64,000 nt of DNA from Prevotellaceae bacterium UBA1391 (lineage in GTDB: Bacteria > Bacteroidota > Bacteroidia > Bacteroidales > Bacteroidaceae): contig DBQP01000005.1 in the NCBI GenBank assembly GCA_002305265.1, forward strand, positions 163,246 to 227,245. Reading direction: 5' to 3'. Both the position numbers and the translations under genes were made by a program. The notes beneath the pieces are model-generated. The model searched no databases. It was not told the origin of the DNA and saw nothing but the letters and a program-made list of their open reading frames with translations. Shown here in pieces: positions 1 to 8,417 of the stretch. The number at the start of each line of letters is the position of its first letter. Position 1 is the stretch's first letter.

Positions 1-174
1 GACGGCATGGACTCCTGGCGCGCCTTCGACCAGATTCTCTACGAGACAGGCGTCGTCACGACGCCCGGAGTCGGATTTGGCCCCAGCGGCAACGGCTATC
101 TGCGCCTCACGGCCTTCGGACAGCGCGAGGACTGCGAGGCCGGCATCGAGCGCATTGCCAACTGGCTGAAATAG
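1..174 (+). CDS. dapL: LL-diaminopimelate aminotransferase, C-terminal fragment
   Basis: The window opens inside a reading frame that stays open for 57 codons and ends in TAG at 172-174. The visible residues include TPGVGFGPSGNGYLRLTAFG, which matches the conserved C-terminal part of PLP-dependent LL-diaminopimelate aminotransferase; the arginine in that stretch is the usual substrate-carboxylate ligand of class I aminotransferases. The enzyme makes LL-diaminopimelate directly from tetrahydrodipicolinate for lysine and peptidoglycan synthesis and is the usual route in Bacteroidales. The start and catalytic lysine lie outside the window, so the assignment rests on this tail alone. The family (class I aminotransferase) is secure; the exact enzyme is likely. 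Confidence 0.75.
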   Translation, partial: DGMDSWRAFDQILYETGVVTTPGVGFGPSGNGYLRLTAFGQREDCEAGIERIANWLK

Positions 175-324
175 CCATCCCCCGAAAAAACGGCGCACCG
201 GCAGCAAGCAGACTGACCAATCGGACAAAACCAACAGAGGTGGCAGGAAAGAGCATCGCAACATGCGTCTCTTTCCTGCCACCTCTGTGCTTTCGTCCGG
301 GTGCTGACGCCCCGCGCCACCACG

Positions 325-1245
325 CTAACGGTTCACGTAGGCACGCCCGAGCACATTCTCGATGGACAACTGGCCGACGTCGGCCGCAGAGTCGGTGGCC
401 CGCTTGAATTGCAGCGGACCAAGTCCCGTCTTGGTCTTGAACCACTTGCCGAAGTAGGACTGCGAGGGAAAATGGAGCACATCGCTCACCTGCTTGACGC
501 TCATGGCCGACTCCACCAGCAGCCGCTTGGCCTCGTTGAGCAGGGCCGTACCGATCCATTGCGAGGCGCTCTGCCCCGTATGCTCTTGCAGCATCGAGGA
601 GAAATAGCGGATGGAGAGATGGAGCGCATCCGCATAGAAACCGACCTCGTGGTGCTCGCGGAAATGATTGTTGAGCAGATTGAAGAACTCCATGACGACT
701 TGGTCGCCCCGTGAAAGCGCATTCTTCGTGTGCCCATTCTCCTCGGCAAAGAGGGAGATGATGTGGAGAATCAGCGCGTTCTTCACGTTGGTGCCCTGCA
801 TCTGGTTCAGTTGCCACAAGCGGTCTTGCCCCTGAGCGGCAAACTGCCGAGCCTGCTTCTGGTAATGCCGCATCAGATGGATGTACTGCAGAAGGATGTC
901 GGCCTGCTCCTCGGAGATGTGACGCACCGGATGCTGCGCCAGCGTGAAGATGCTGACGCTGCTGCTCACCTGAAAGAGAAGGCCCTGAATGGTGCCGATT
1001 TCCGTCGTCAGCGCATAGCCCTCGAAGTCCTCGCTCCACTCCGCCACTTGGAAGACAGTCTGCGGCGTATAGATGACGAGCGAGTTGGGAACGACGTGAT
1101 GGAGCATGCCGTTGGAAACGAGGGAGGCCTCGCCGCGCACGCAGAGCAGCATGCCCGGGTTCTCCCTGTCGAGCAGGGGAAGGAGACCGGCAACCAACTC
1201 GTGGTATCCGCCGACAATATGGTAATAATCGAAGAGTGTCTGCAT
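325..1245 (-). CDS. AraC-family transcriptional regulator, probable regulator of the adjacent RND efflux operon
   Basis: 306 aa. The C-terminal ~100 residues form an AraC/XylS double helix-turn-helix, with the family-typical end SYFGKWFKTKTGLGPLQFKR. The N-terminal ~170 residues resemble a cupin-like sensing domain. The frame stays open to an ATG at 1296, but a TATCTTTG promoter box at 1267-1274 (minus strand) would lie inside that longer version, so the ATG at 1245 (MQTLFDYYHI) is the better start. The gene is transcribed away from the adaptor/pump/channel genes starting at 1442, and the two promoters are about 100 bp apart, a standard layout for a local regulator. The effector is unknown; control of the pump is inference from position. 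Confidence 0.88.
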   Translation of the reverse strand: MQTLFDYYHIVGGYHELVAGLLPLLDRENPGMLLCVRGEASLVSNGMLHHVVPNSLVIYTPQTVFQVAEWSEDFEGYALTTEIGTIQGLLFQVSSSVSIFTLAQHPVRHISEEQADILLQYIHLMRHYQKQARQFAAQGQDRLWQLNQMQGTNVKNALILHIISLFAEENGHTKNALSRGDQVVMEFFNLLNNHFREHHEVGFYADALHLSIRYFSSMLQEHTGQSASQWIGTALLNEAKRLLVESAMSVKQVSDVLHFPSQSYFGKWFKTKTGLGPLQFKRATDSAADVGQLSIENVLGRAYVNR

Positions 1246-1266
1246 GAATGATGGATTTTGCAGAGG

Positions 1267-1299
1267 CAAAGATACAAATTCCACGCGGGAGCGCAAAAA
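1267..1299 (-). promoter_or_regulatory. Promoter of the AraC-family gene
   Basis: On the minus strand TATCTTTG (1267-1274) matches the Bacteroidetes -7 consensus TAnnTTTG, and a T-rich TTTTTG lies about 19 bp upstream at 1294-1299. It sets the start of the regulator at 1245. Confidence 0.7.
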
Positions 1300-1356
1300 G
1301 GCAGAAAGAAAAGTTGAAAAACGTACAAAATGGCCAAAATAAACTCCATATTAACC

Positions 1357-1387
1357 TTGACGCCTTTCGCAAAATACGCGACCTTTG
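1357..1387 (+). promoter_or_regulatory. Promoter of the RND efflux operon
   Basis: TTG at 1357-1359, then a 20-bp gap, then GACCTTTG at 1380-1387. This is the Bacteroidetes -33/-7 arrangement with one deviation (G for the first T). It lies 55 bp before the adaptor start codon and points away from the AraC gene, so this gap is the likely place for regulator binding. Confidence 0.6.
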
Positions 1388-1441
1388 CACCCGATGATGA
1401 GTATCATCCAGGAATCAGCCGTAAATGAATAATCAACCGAT

Positions 1442-2518
1442 ATGAAGTATTTATTATCAAAATGTACGCTGCTGTGCATGACGGCATGCCTCGCTCTCGC
1501 CTGCAAGAACAACGAACCGGAAAAGAAGGACGTGGTCTACGTCAAGACGGCCGAGGCACGGGGCATCGGCGACGGCGCCGAACTGAGCTATTCGGGAAAG
1601 ACAAAAAGCGCAACGGACGCCAACGTCTCGTTTCGCGTCGCCGGAACCATCGAGCGAATGTTGGTGAAAAAAGGCGACTATGTGAAAAAAGGACAAGTGA
1701 TCGCGCTGCTGGACGCACGCGACTACCGCACCCAGCTGGCAGCCGCGGAGGCGGAATACAAGCAAGTGAAGGCCGACGCAGACCGCATCGAGGCCATGTA
1801 TGCCGAACAGGCGACGACAGCCTCCAACTACGACCGCGCCCGATTTGGGCTGGCACAGATGAGGGAAAAACTCAACAACTGTCGCAATCAGGTGGCCGAT
1901 TGTCGGCTCGTGGCTCCGATGGACGGCTTCGTACAGGAACTGCTGCACGAGGCCGGCGAGACCATCGGAGCGGGCATGCCCGTCGTCTCGCTGTTCCAGC
2001 ATGGCGACATCGAGGTCGAGGTGTTCATTCCTGCCGCTGAATATGCACGGATGGACAGCCTGACCGAGGCGTTCTGCACGTTTGATGTCCTGCCCGGACG
2101 CGAGCTCCCGCTCAGGGTGGCCCGCCTCTCACGCGAGGCCAACGCCAGCCAGCTCTATGAGGTTCGCCTCAGCATCAGCCGCGTGGAAGGGCGCGAGGCC
2201 ATCACTCCAGGCATGTCGACCATGGTGACGATGCGCTTCCAGATGAGCAATGCCGACAAGGGATTCATCGTGCCCACGTCGGCCATCCTGACCAACAATG
2301 GAGAAAGCTACGCCTTCGTCTACGACAAGCAGAAAGGAACGGTGCGCCGCGTGAACGTGACCGTAGGCAGTGTGGACAACGAGGGCAACATACGCGTGCT
2401 GAAAGGACTGCACCGTGCCGACGTCGTCGTGAGCGCCGGCGTGCGCTACCTGGAGGACGGTATGAGCGTGAAACCGCTGGAAAAACCATCTGCCTCCAAC
2501 GTGGGCGGCCTGCTTTGA
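1442..2518 (+). CDS. RND efflux periplasmic adaptor (membrane fusion protein), lipoprotein
   Basis: 358 aa. The N-terminus is a lipoprotein signal with lipobox LALAC, putting the acylated cysteine at residue 21. Next come a barrel-sandwich/lipoyl half (GTIERMLVKKGDYVKKGQVI), an alpha-helical hairpin (about residues 95-150), the second lipoyl half (LVAPMDGFVQELLHEAGE), a beta-barrel domain and a membrane-proximal domain. This is the HlyD/AcrA order. The protein links the inner-membrane pump encoded next to the outer-membrane channel two genes on. It is the first gene of a three-gene operon divergent from an AraC-type regulator. Substrates cannot be told from sequence. Confidence 0.93.
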   Translation: MKYLLSKCTLLCMTACLALACKNNEPEKKDVVYVKTAEARGIGDGAELSYSGKTKSATDANVSFRVAGTIERMLVKKGDYVKKGQVIALLDARDYRTQLAAAEAEYKQVKADADRIEAMYAEQATTASNYDRARFGLAQMREKLNNCRNQVADCRLVAPMDGFVQELLHEAGETIGAGMPVVSLFQHGDIEVEVFIPAAEYARMDSLTEAFCTFDVLPGRELPLRVARLSREANASQLYEVRLSISRVEGREAITPGMSTMVTMRFQMSNADKGFIVPTSAILTNNGESYAFVYDKQKGTVRRVNVTVGSVDNEGNIRVLKGLHRADVVVSAGVRYLEDGMSVKPLEKPSASNVGGLL

Positions 2519-2667
2519 CTCCTGCTACGAGTGAGGAAAGAAGTCCCGCACCATCCATTCATAGGCGCGTTGCTGAACCATGCGCGCCCCATCAGTATCA
2601 ATCGTATGAAGAATTTCAGGCGCAGCACGGCCATGTCGGCGCCTCGACTGAAAAACGAACTCTCTTT

Positions 2668-5600
2668 ATGAAAATCGATATATCCTCCTGGGCGCTCGAC
2701 AACAAGAACGTCGTACGCTTTTTCGTCTGCTGTCTGCTCGTCGGCGGCATCTTCGCCTATCTCGACATGCCCAAGCTGGAAGACCCGGCCATCAAGGTGA
2801 AGCAGGCGATGGTGATCACCACCTACCCCGGCGCTTCCGCTCACGAAGTGGAGCTTGAGGTCACTGACAGGCTGGAGAAATCCATCCGCGAGATGCAGAG
2901 CGTCGACAACGTCACCAGCCAGTCGATGGCCGACCTCAGCCTCATCACCGTCGAGCTGAAGACGACGACCAAGGACGCCGACGTGGAGCAACAATATGAC
3001 ATGCTGCGACGCAAGGTGAACAACGCGGCCGTGTCGCTTCCTGCCACGGCCAGTACGCCGATCGTCAGAGATGACTTCGGCGATGTCTACGGCATCTTCT
3101 ATGCGCTGACGGGCGACGGCCTGTCGGACCGAGACCTCTCCGACTATGCGGAGAATGTGAAGCGAAACGTGGCCGACATCGAGGGTGTATCGCGCGTAGA
3201 CATCTATGGAAAGCGGGAGGAGTGCATCTACATCGAGTTTCATCAGGACAAAATGGCCAATCTCGGCGTCATGCCGGCGGAGGTGATTCAAACGCTGAAC
3301 GCGCAGAACAAGACGGCCTATGCCGGTTACTTCGACAATGGCAACCGACGGGTACGCGTCAACGTGGCCGACAAGTTCAAGAATGTAGACGACATTTCAC
3401 GCATGCTCATTCAGGGACATGACGGCGAGCAAATCCGGATCAGCGACGTGGCCCGCGTCTACAAAGGCTACGTCGAGCCGACACGCAACGAGCTGATGCG
3501 CGACGGAGAGCGCGCTTTGGGCATTTCCATTGCGTGCCTGCCCGACCACGACATCCTCAAAGTCGGCGCCAAAGTGGAAAAAACCATCGAGCAATTGACC
3601 AAGACCATGCCGGTGGGCGTGAAGTGCGAGAAAATTTTCTTTCAGCCCGAGCGTGTCAGCGACGCCCTGGATACTTTCCTGATCAACCTCCTCGAATCGG
3701 TTGTCATTGTGGTGCTGGTCCTGATCTTCACCATGGGACTGAAGTCGGGGCTCATCATCGGCGCCTCGCTCATCACCATCGTCATGGGATCGCTGCTCAT
3801 CCTGCAAGGTTTCGACGGCACGCTGCAGCGCGTCTCGCTCGCAGCCTTCGTACTGGCGATGGGCATGCTCGTCGACAACGCGATTGTCATCATGGACGGC
3901 ATTCTCGTCAGCCAGAAACGCGGCGCGTCGCGTCGCAGCATGCTGACGTCTATCGGTCGTCGTACCGCGATGCCACTTCTGGGCGCCACGCTCATCGCCA
4001 TCCTCGCCTTTTGGCCCATCTTCGTCAGTCCCGATACAGCCGGCGTCTACGTTCACGACCTCTTCATCGTCATCGCGGTTTCCCTGCTGCTCTCCTGGGT
4101 ATTGGCACTCACACATGTTCCCATCATGGCCGATTCGCTCTTGAAGAAGCCAAAAGGAAAGCGCAAAGGCGCATCCCCGACATCGACATGCACCCACCGG
4201 AAAACGACAACAGCGTCCGTTGCTACGACAACAGCGTCCGCTACTGCGAAAGATGCATCTATTACGACAACAGAAGCGCCCGTTGGTACAACAGAAGCGC
4301 CCATTGGAACAACAGAAGTGCGCGTCGAGACGCACGAGGAGACCCCGGAACTTTATCGCGGATTCAGCTACAGAGTGCTGGAGACGTGCCTCCGTTTCTC
4401 TCTCAAGCACTACATTCTGACCCTACTTAGCGCCGCCGGCCTGCTCGTGCTGTGCGCCATCGGCTACGGATTCCTCAACCAGGCCTTTTTCCCCGACATG
4501 GAGTACGACCAGCTCTACATGGAATACAAACTTCCGGAGGGCTACAACAGCACACAAGTCGAGGCCGATCTGGAGGAAGCCGCCGCTTATCTCAAGACGC
4601 GCAAGGAGATCACGCACATCACAACCAGCATCGGCGGTACTCCCTCCCGCTACAACCTGGTTCGTTCGTTCGCAACGCCGTCGCTTTCCTACGGCGAGCT
4701 CATCATCGACTTCACGTCGCCCAAAGATCTCGTAGACAACATCGACGACATACAGGCAGCGCTGACGAAGCGTTTCCCCGACGCATACATCAAGTTGAAA
4801 CGCTACAACCTGATGTTCAAGAAATATCCCATCGAGGTTTGTTTCTCTGGACCCGATCCAGCTGTTCTGCGCCGTCTGGCCGACTCGACGCTGCACGCCA
4901 TCAACCAGTCAGAGTACGTCTATCTGGCCACAACAGACTGGGAACCGCTCGTGCCGACGCTGTCCGTCGACTACGACCAGCCCTCGGCACGAACCTCCGG
5001 GCTCAGCCGTTCCGACGTGGCGCTTTCCATCATGGCCTACACCGGCGGCATTCCCGTCGCCACCTTCTACGACGGCATCCACACCGAGAACATCTATTTC
5101 AAGTGCACGGACCAGAACGGACGCCCCATCGACCGTATTGAGAATGTGCCCGTCTTCGGCACCATTCCCAACTTCACGTCTGTCCTCAACAGCGACATGG
5201 TGCGTGGACTGATGTCGGGCAGCATCAAAAAAGAAGATGTGCTGGAGCGACTTACCCAGACCGCGCCACTCAAGCAAGTGGCAAAAGGCGTCGACATCGT
5301 GTGGGAAGAGCCTGTCGTCATGCGCTACAACGGGCAACGGATGCTGCGCGTGCAGTGCTCTCCACGTCCTGGCGTCGGCACCGAAAAAGCCCGGCAGAGC
5401 GTCGCCGCCATTGTTGAGCAGTTTCATCTGCCTCAAGGATATACGCTCACGTGGCAAGGAGAGAAGAAAGCCAGCGACCAATCCATGAAGTACCTCTTCC
5501 GCGGATTCCCAACTGCCATCCTCATGATGTTCGCCATTCTGCTCCTGCTCTTTAAGGATTTCAAGAAGCCGGCCATCATCTTCTGCTGCATTCCGCTCGT

Positions 5601-5976
5601 CGTCACCGGCGTCATACCTGCTGTTCTGCTCACGGGAAAGGCATTCGGTTTCGTCGCCATCGTCGGCGTGCTCGGTCTGATTGGCATGATGATCAAGAAC
5701 GGTATTGTGCTCATGGATGAGATCGACCTCAACATCTCGCAGGGCATGCAGCCGTACAAAGCACTCATCGAGAGCTCCAAATCGCGTCTGCGCCCCGTCA
5801 TGATGGCGTCGCTCACGACCATCCTCGGTATGATTCCGCTGATTCCGGACGCCATGTTCGGCTCGCTCGCCGTCACCATCATGGGCGGACTTTTCATGGG
5901 CACACTCATCACGCTCATCTTCATCCCCATGCTCTATTCGCTCTTCTTCCACATTCGCCATCCCAAGAACGCATAG
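2668..5976 (+). CDS. RND-family inner-membrane efflux pump (AcrB/MexB-like permease)
   Basis: 1102 aa from the ATG at 2668 (MKIDISSWALDNKNVVRFF), which begins like other RND permeases. The frame is open upstream to a TTG at 2515 that overlaps the adaptor stop, but that stretch is not RND-like. The protein has the duplicated layout: TM1, large periplasmic loop, TM2-6, TM7, second loop, TM8-12. TM4 carries GMLVDNAIVIMDG, where many relatives have two aspartates (here D-N), and TM10 carries the conserved lysine in MMIKNGIVLMDE. Between TM6 and TM7, about residues 491-562, sits a Thr/Ala-rich insert with repeats TTEAPVG and TTEAPIG that is not usual in the family. It should work as a proton-driven drug or metabolite exporter with its neighbours. 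Confidence 0.93.
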   Translation: MKIDISSWALDNKNVVRFFVCCLLVGGIFAYLDMPKLEDPAIKVKQAMVITTYPGASAHEVELEVTDRLEKSIREMQSVDNVTSQSMADLSLITVELKTTTKDADVEQQYDMLRRKVNNAAVSLPATASTPIVRDDFGDVYGIFYALTGDGLSDRDLSDYAENVKRNVADIEGVSRVDIYGKREECIYIEFHQDKMANLGVMPAEVIQTLNAQNKTAYAGYFDNGNRRVRVNVADKFKNVDDISRMLIQGHDGEQIRISDVARVYKGYVEPTRNELMRDGERALGISIACLPDHDILKVGAKVEKTIEQLTKTMPVGVKCEKIFFQPERVSDALDTFLINLLESVVIVVLVLIFTMGLKSGLIIGASLITIVMGSLLILQGFDGTLQRVSLAAFVLAMGMLVDNAIVIMDGILVSQKRGASRRSMLTSIGRRTAMPLLGATLIAILAFWPIFVSPDTAGVYVHDLFIVIAVSLLLSWVLALTHVPIMADSLLKKPKGKRKGASPTSTCTHRKTTTASVATTTASATAKDASITTTEAPVGTTEAPIGTTEVRVETHEETPELYRGFSYRVLETCLRFSLKHYILTLLSAAGLLVLCAIGYGFLNQAFFPDMEYDQLYMEYKLPEGYNSTQVEADLEEAAAYLKTRKEITHITTSIGGTPSRYNLVRSFATPSLSYGELIIDFTSPKDLVDNIDDIQAALTKRFPDAYIKLKRYNLMFKKYPIEVCFSGPDPAVLRRLADSTLHAINQSEYVYLATTDWEPLVPTLSVDYDQPSARTSGLSRSDVALSIMAYTGGIPVATFYDGIHTENIYFKCTDQNGRPIDRIENVPVFGTIPNFTSVLNSDMVRGLMSGSIKKEDVLERLTQTAPLKQVAKGVDIVWEEPVVMRYNGQRMLRVQCSPRPGVGTEKARQSVAAIVEQFHLPQGYTLTWQGEKKASDQSMKYLFRGFPTAILMMFAILLLLFKDFKKPAIIFCCIPLVVTGVIPAVLLTGKAFGFVAIVGVLGLIGMMIKNGIVLMDEIDLNISQGMQPYKALIESSKSRLRPVMMASLTTILGMIPLIPDAMFGSLAVTIMGGLFMGTLITLIFIPMLYSLFFHIRHPKNA
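4185..4338 (+). repeat. In-frame degenerate tandem repeat encoding a Thr-rich linker in the RND pump
   Basis: Units built on ACAACAGAAGCGCCC or ACAACAGCGTCCG recur every 18-21 bp and stay in frame, giving TTTASVATTTASATA followed by TTEAPVG, TTEAPIG and TTEV. The encoded stretch falls in the cytoplasmic loop between the two halves of the pump. In-frame repeats of this kind can change length by slippage without breaking the gene. Confidence 0.75.
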
Positions 5977-6009
5977 CAGCCGACTCCTCTCATCGCATCC
6001 ACACTCAAA

Positions 6010-7398
6010 ATGAAACAGATTTTCCTCCCACTCATACTGCTCACGCTGACCGCCACCTGCGGCCACGCACAAACCACGCTCACCCTTCAGCAGGCTCGCG
6101 AACTGGCCACGCAGCACAACAAGGACGTCGCCATCCAGCAGGCCAAGCTGGAGCAGACCACGTATGACGCACAAGCCATACGCTCCAACTTCCTCCCCCG
6201 TGTCAATCTGATGGCGGCCGATCTCTACTCCACGGCGTCAGGATCGTTCAATATCGACGGCGGCCATCTCCCCATCTATACCCTCAACCCCTCCACCGGC
6301 ACCTACGTACCCTCCGTCTCGCCCAATGCCGATGGCAGCTACACGCTCACCCAATACGCCGACTTCCCCTCCCAGAAGTTCGACTACAAAATCCGCAACG
6401 TCCTCACGGCGGGCATCACGCTTCAGCAGCCGCTCTACATGGGTGGAAAAATCTCCACCGCCTACCGCATGGCACGCCTGGGCACGGACATGGCAGGCGA
6501 AGCCGTCCGACTCTCCCGCCAGCAGCTGCGTGTCGATGCCGACCGCGCCTATATTCAGGCCGTCGAGGCACAGGAGATGAAGACCGTGGCCCGCAGCTAC
6601 GAACAACTCCTGCAGGAGCTCCTGCGCAACGTCCAGTCCGCCGTCAATCACGGACTGCGCACCCGCAACGACCTCATGAAAGTACAAGTCAAGCTCAACG
6701 AAGCCCAACAAGCCAGTCTGAAGGCCGACAACGCCTATACGCTGGCCCGCATGAACCTCTGCCACATCATCGGAATGCCGCTCACTTCTTCCTTCGACGT
6801 CGATACGCTCCTGCCGACAACGCCGCCCCTCGCCGACAACGCCAACATCCGCTCCCGTCCTGAAGCCGCCGTCTATGATCAGAAACTGAGGATGCAGCAA
6901 GAGAATGTCCGACTGGAGCGCAGCAACTATCTGCCAAAAGTGGCCCTCTTCGCGGGGGTCAACTACACCAACGGCATCAAACTGGCCAACCGCACCTTGA
7001 TGGACGACATCAACGGTTCCGTCGGCGTCACCATCCAGATTCCCGTTCTCACCTTTGGCGAATCCACCAACAAAATCCGCGCGGCCAAGGCACAGCAACG
7101 CATTGCCCAGCTCGAGCAGCAGGACATCGAAGAGAAGCTCACGCTGGAGGCCACGCAAGCCCTCCACCAACTGACCGAAGCGCAGTCCGAACTCGTCATT
7201 GCCCAGCGTAGCCGCGCGCAAGCCGCGGAAAACCTGCGCCTCTCGCGCAAACAGTATGAAGTGGGCTACGAGACACTCTCCGACCACCTCGACGCACAGT
7301 CCACCTGGCAGTCGGCCTACGCCTCTGAAGTGCGCGCCCGCTGCCAACTGTTCCTGGCCACTACGCTCTACCAGAAAGCCGCCGGACTGATGGAGTGA
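6010..7398 (+). CDS. TolC-family outer-membrane efflux channel
   Basis: 462 aa. It begins with a Sec signal peptide (MKQIFLPLILLTLTATCGHA, cleavage before Q). The rest shows the twofold repeated OEP/TolC pattern: long heptad-rich helices such as LRVDADRAYIQAVEAQEMKTVARSYEQL and a second copy after about residue 300, with outer-membrane strands between (GSFNIDGGHLPIYTL; GVNYTNGIKLANRTLMDDINGSVGVTI). Length is normal for the family. It starts 33 bp after the pump gene and completes the tripartite exporter. A strong hairpin terminator follows at 7438-7480, so the operon appears to end here. Confidence 0.93.
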   Translation: MKQIFLPLILLTLTATCGHAQTTLTLQQARELATQHNKDVAIQQAKLEQTTYDAQAIRSNFLPRVNLMAADLYSTASGSFNIDGGHLPIYTLNPSTGTYVPSVSPNADGSYTLTQYADFPSQKFDYKIRNVLTAGITLQQPLYMGGKISTAYRMARLGTDMAGEAVRLSRQQLRVDADRAYIQAVEAQEMKTVARSYEQLLQELLRNVQSAVNHGLRTRNDLMKVQVKLNEAQQASLKADNAYTLARMNLCHIIGMPLTSSFDVDTLLPTTPPLADNANIRSRPEAAVYDQKLRMQQENVRLERSNYLPKVALFAGVNYTNGIKLANRTLMDDINGSVGVTIQIPVLTFGESTNKIRAAKAQQRIAQLEQQDIEEKLTLEATQALHQLTEAQSELVIAQRSRAQAAENLRLSRKQYEVGYETLSDHLDAQSTWQSAYASEVRARCQLFLATTLYQKAAGLME

Positions 7399-7437
7399 CG
7401 CGTCCTTCACCCATCCAACTCCAGCCACCCACACAGC

Positions 7438-7480
7438 AAAAGCGAGATGCACGACCCTCACGATCGTGCATCTCGCTTTT
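7438..7480. terminator. Bidirectional hairpin terminator between the efflux operon and trmD
   Basis: A perfect 17-bp inverted repeat (7438-7454 with 7464-7480) with a 9-bp loop; both arms begin or end in AAAA/TTTT, so it can act for the plus-strand efflux operon and the minus-strand trmD gene that converge on it. Confidence 0.9.
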
Positions 7481-7606
7481 CATTTCTTCGCAGCCAGGTC
7501 CTTGCAGACACAGGCCAAAACCTTCGGGCTCACCTCCTGACGGTCTCTCCTTCGAAGCTGAAACCGCGGGAACGCGCTTCCCGAAACGACCGCAGCAGGC
7601 TGGAAA

Positions 7607-8311
7607 CTACGCCTTACCCTTGAGTAAGTCTGGCCGGAGACGCTTCGTGCGCTCCATCGCCTGCTGGATTTCCCAGTCGCGGATACGCTTCGGATCGCCC
7701 GACAGCAGCACTTCGGGCACATCTCCATACCCCGGATAGGAGGCCGGACGCGTATAGATAGGAGGCGCCAGCAGCTCATCCTGGAAGCAGTCGTCAAGCA
7801 CCGCCTGCGAATCTCCAATCGCTCCGGGAATGACGCGGACGATGGCGTCGGTCATGACCGCCGCAGGCAGTTCACCTCCGGATAGGACGAAATCGCCCAC
7901 CGACACTTCCTTCGTGATGACCTTGTCGCGCACCCGCTGGTCCACGCCTTTGTAGTGGCCGCAGAGAATGATGATGTTCTTGAGCTGAGAGAGCGCGTTC
8001 GCCATCGGCTGGTCGAACTGCTCCCCGTCCGGAGTCGTGAAAATCACCTCGTCATACGTCTCGCCCTTCTCCTCCATCAGCCGCTGCTGCAGCGCTGCGA
8101 TGCAGTCGGCAATCGGCTGAATCTGCATGATCATGCCCGACCCGCCGCCGAACGGATAGTCGTCGACGCGCCGATGCTTGTCCTTGGTGTAGTCACGCAG
8201 GTTGTGGACGTGAATCTCCACCAATCCTTTCTGCTGCGCACGGCCCAGAATACTCTCAGTGAAAAAGCCGCCGAACAACTCCGGCAACACGGTTATGATG
8301 TCTATTCGCAT
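7607..8311 (-). CDS. trmD: tRNA (guanine-37 N1)-methyltransferase
   Basis: 234 aa, close to the usual TrmD length. It starts MRIDIITVLPELF and has the SPOUT trefoil-knot SAM site in the middle (ILCGHYKGVDQRV, then EVSVGDFVLSGGELPA). DDYPFGGGSGM near residue 55 is also characteristic. TrmD methylates N1 of G37 next to the anticodon in tRNAs reading CNN codons and prevents +1 frameshifting. It lies downstream of glmS on the same strand with a 106-bp gap. A TAGTTTTA sequence just upstream of its start (minus strand) could be a weak promoter; otherwise it is read from glmS. Confidence 0.97.
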   Translation of the reverse strand: MRIDIITVLPELFGGFFTESILGRAQQKGLVEIHVHNLRDYTKDKHRRVDDYPFGGGSGMIMQIQPIADCIAALQQRLMEEKGETYDEVIFTTPDGEQFDQPMANALSQLKNIIILCGHYKGVDQRVRDKVITKEVSVGDFVLSGGELPAAVMTDAIVRVIPGAIGDSQAVLDDCFQDELLAPPIYTRPASYPGYGDVPEVLLSGDPKRIRDWEIQQAMERTKRLRPDLLKGKA

Positions 8312-8417
8312 AAATCTGATTCGATAAAACTACACTGCTGCCATCGCCCTTCCAGCGCGGAAGAACGACCAGCAGTCGATGTGGAAGCGGCCCAACAGCG
8401 GATGGCCGCCCGTCTCG

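Noticed and set aside
2515..2667. Upstream TTG start for the RND pump overlapping the adaptor stop
   Set aside because: The extra 51 residues are Arg/His/Ser-rich and unlike any RND N-terminus; MKIDISSWALDNKN at 2668 is the normal beginning.
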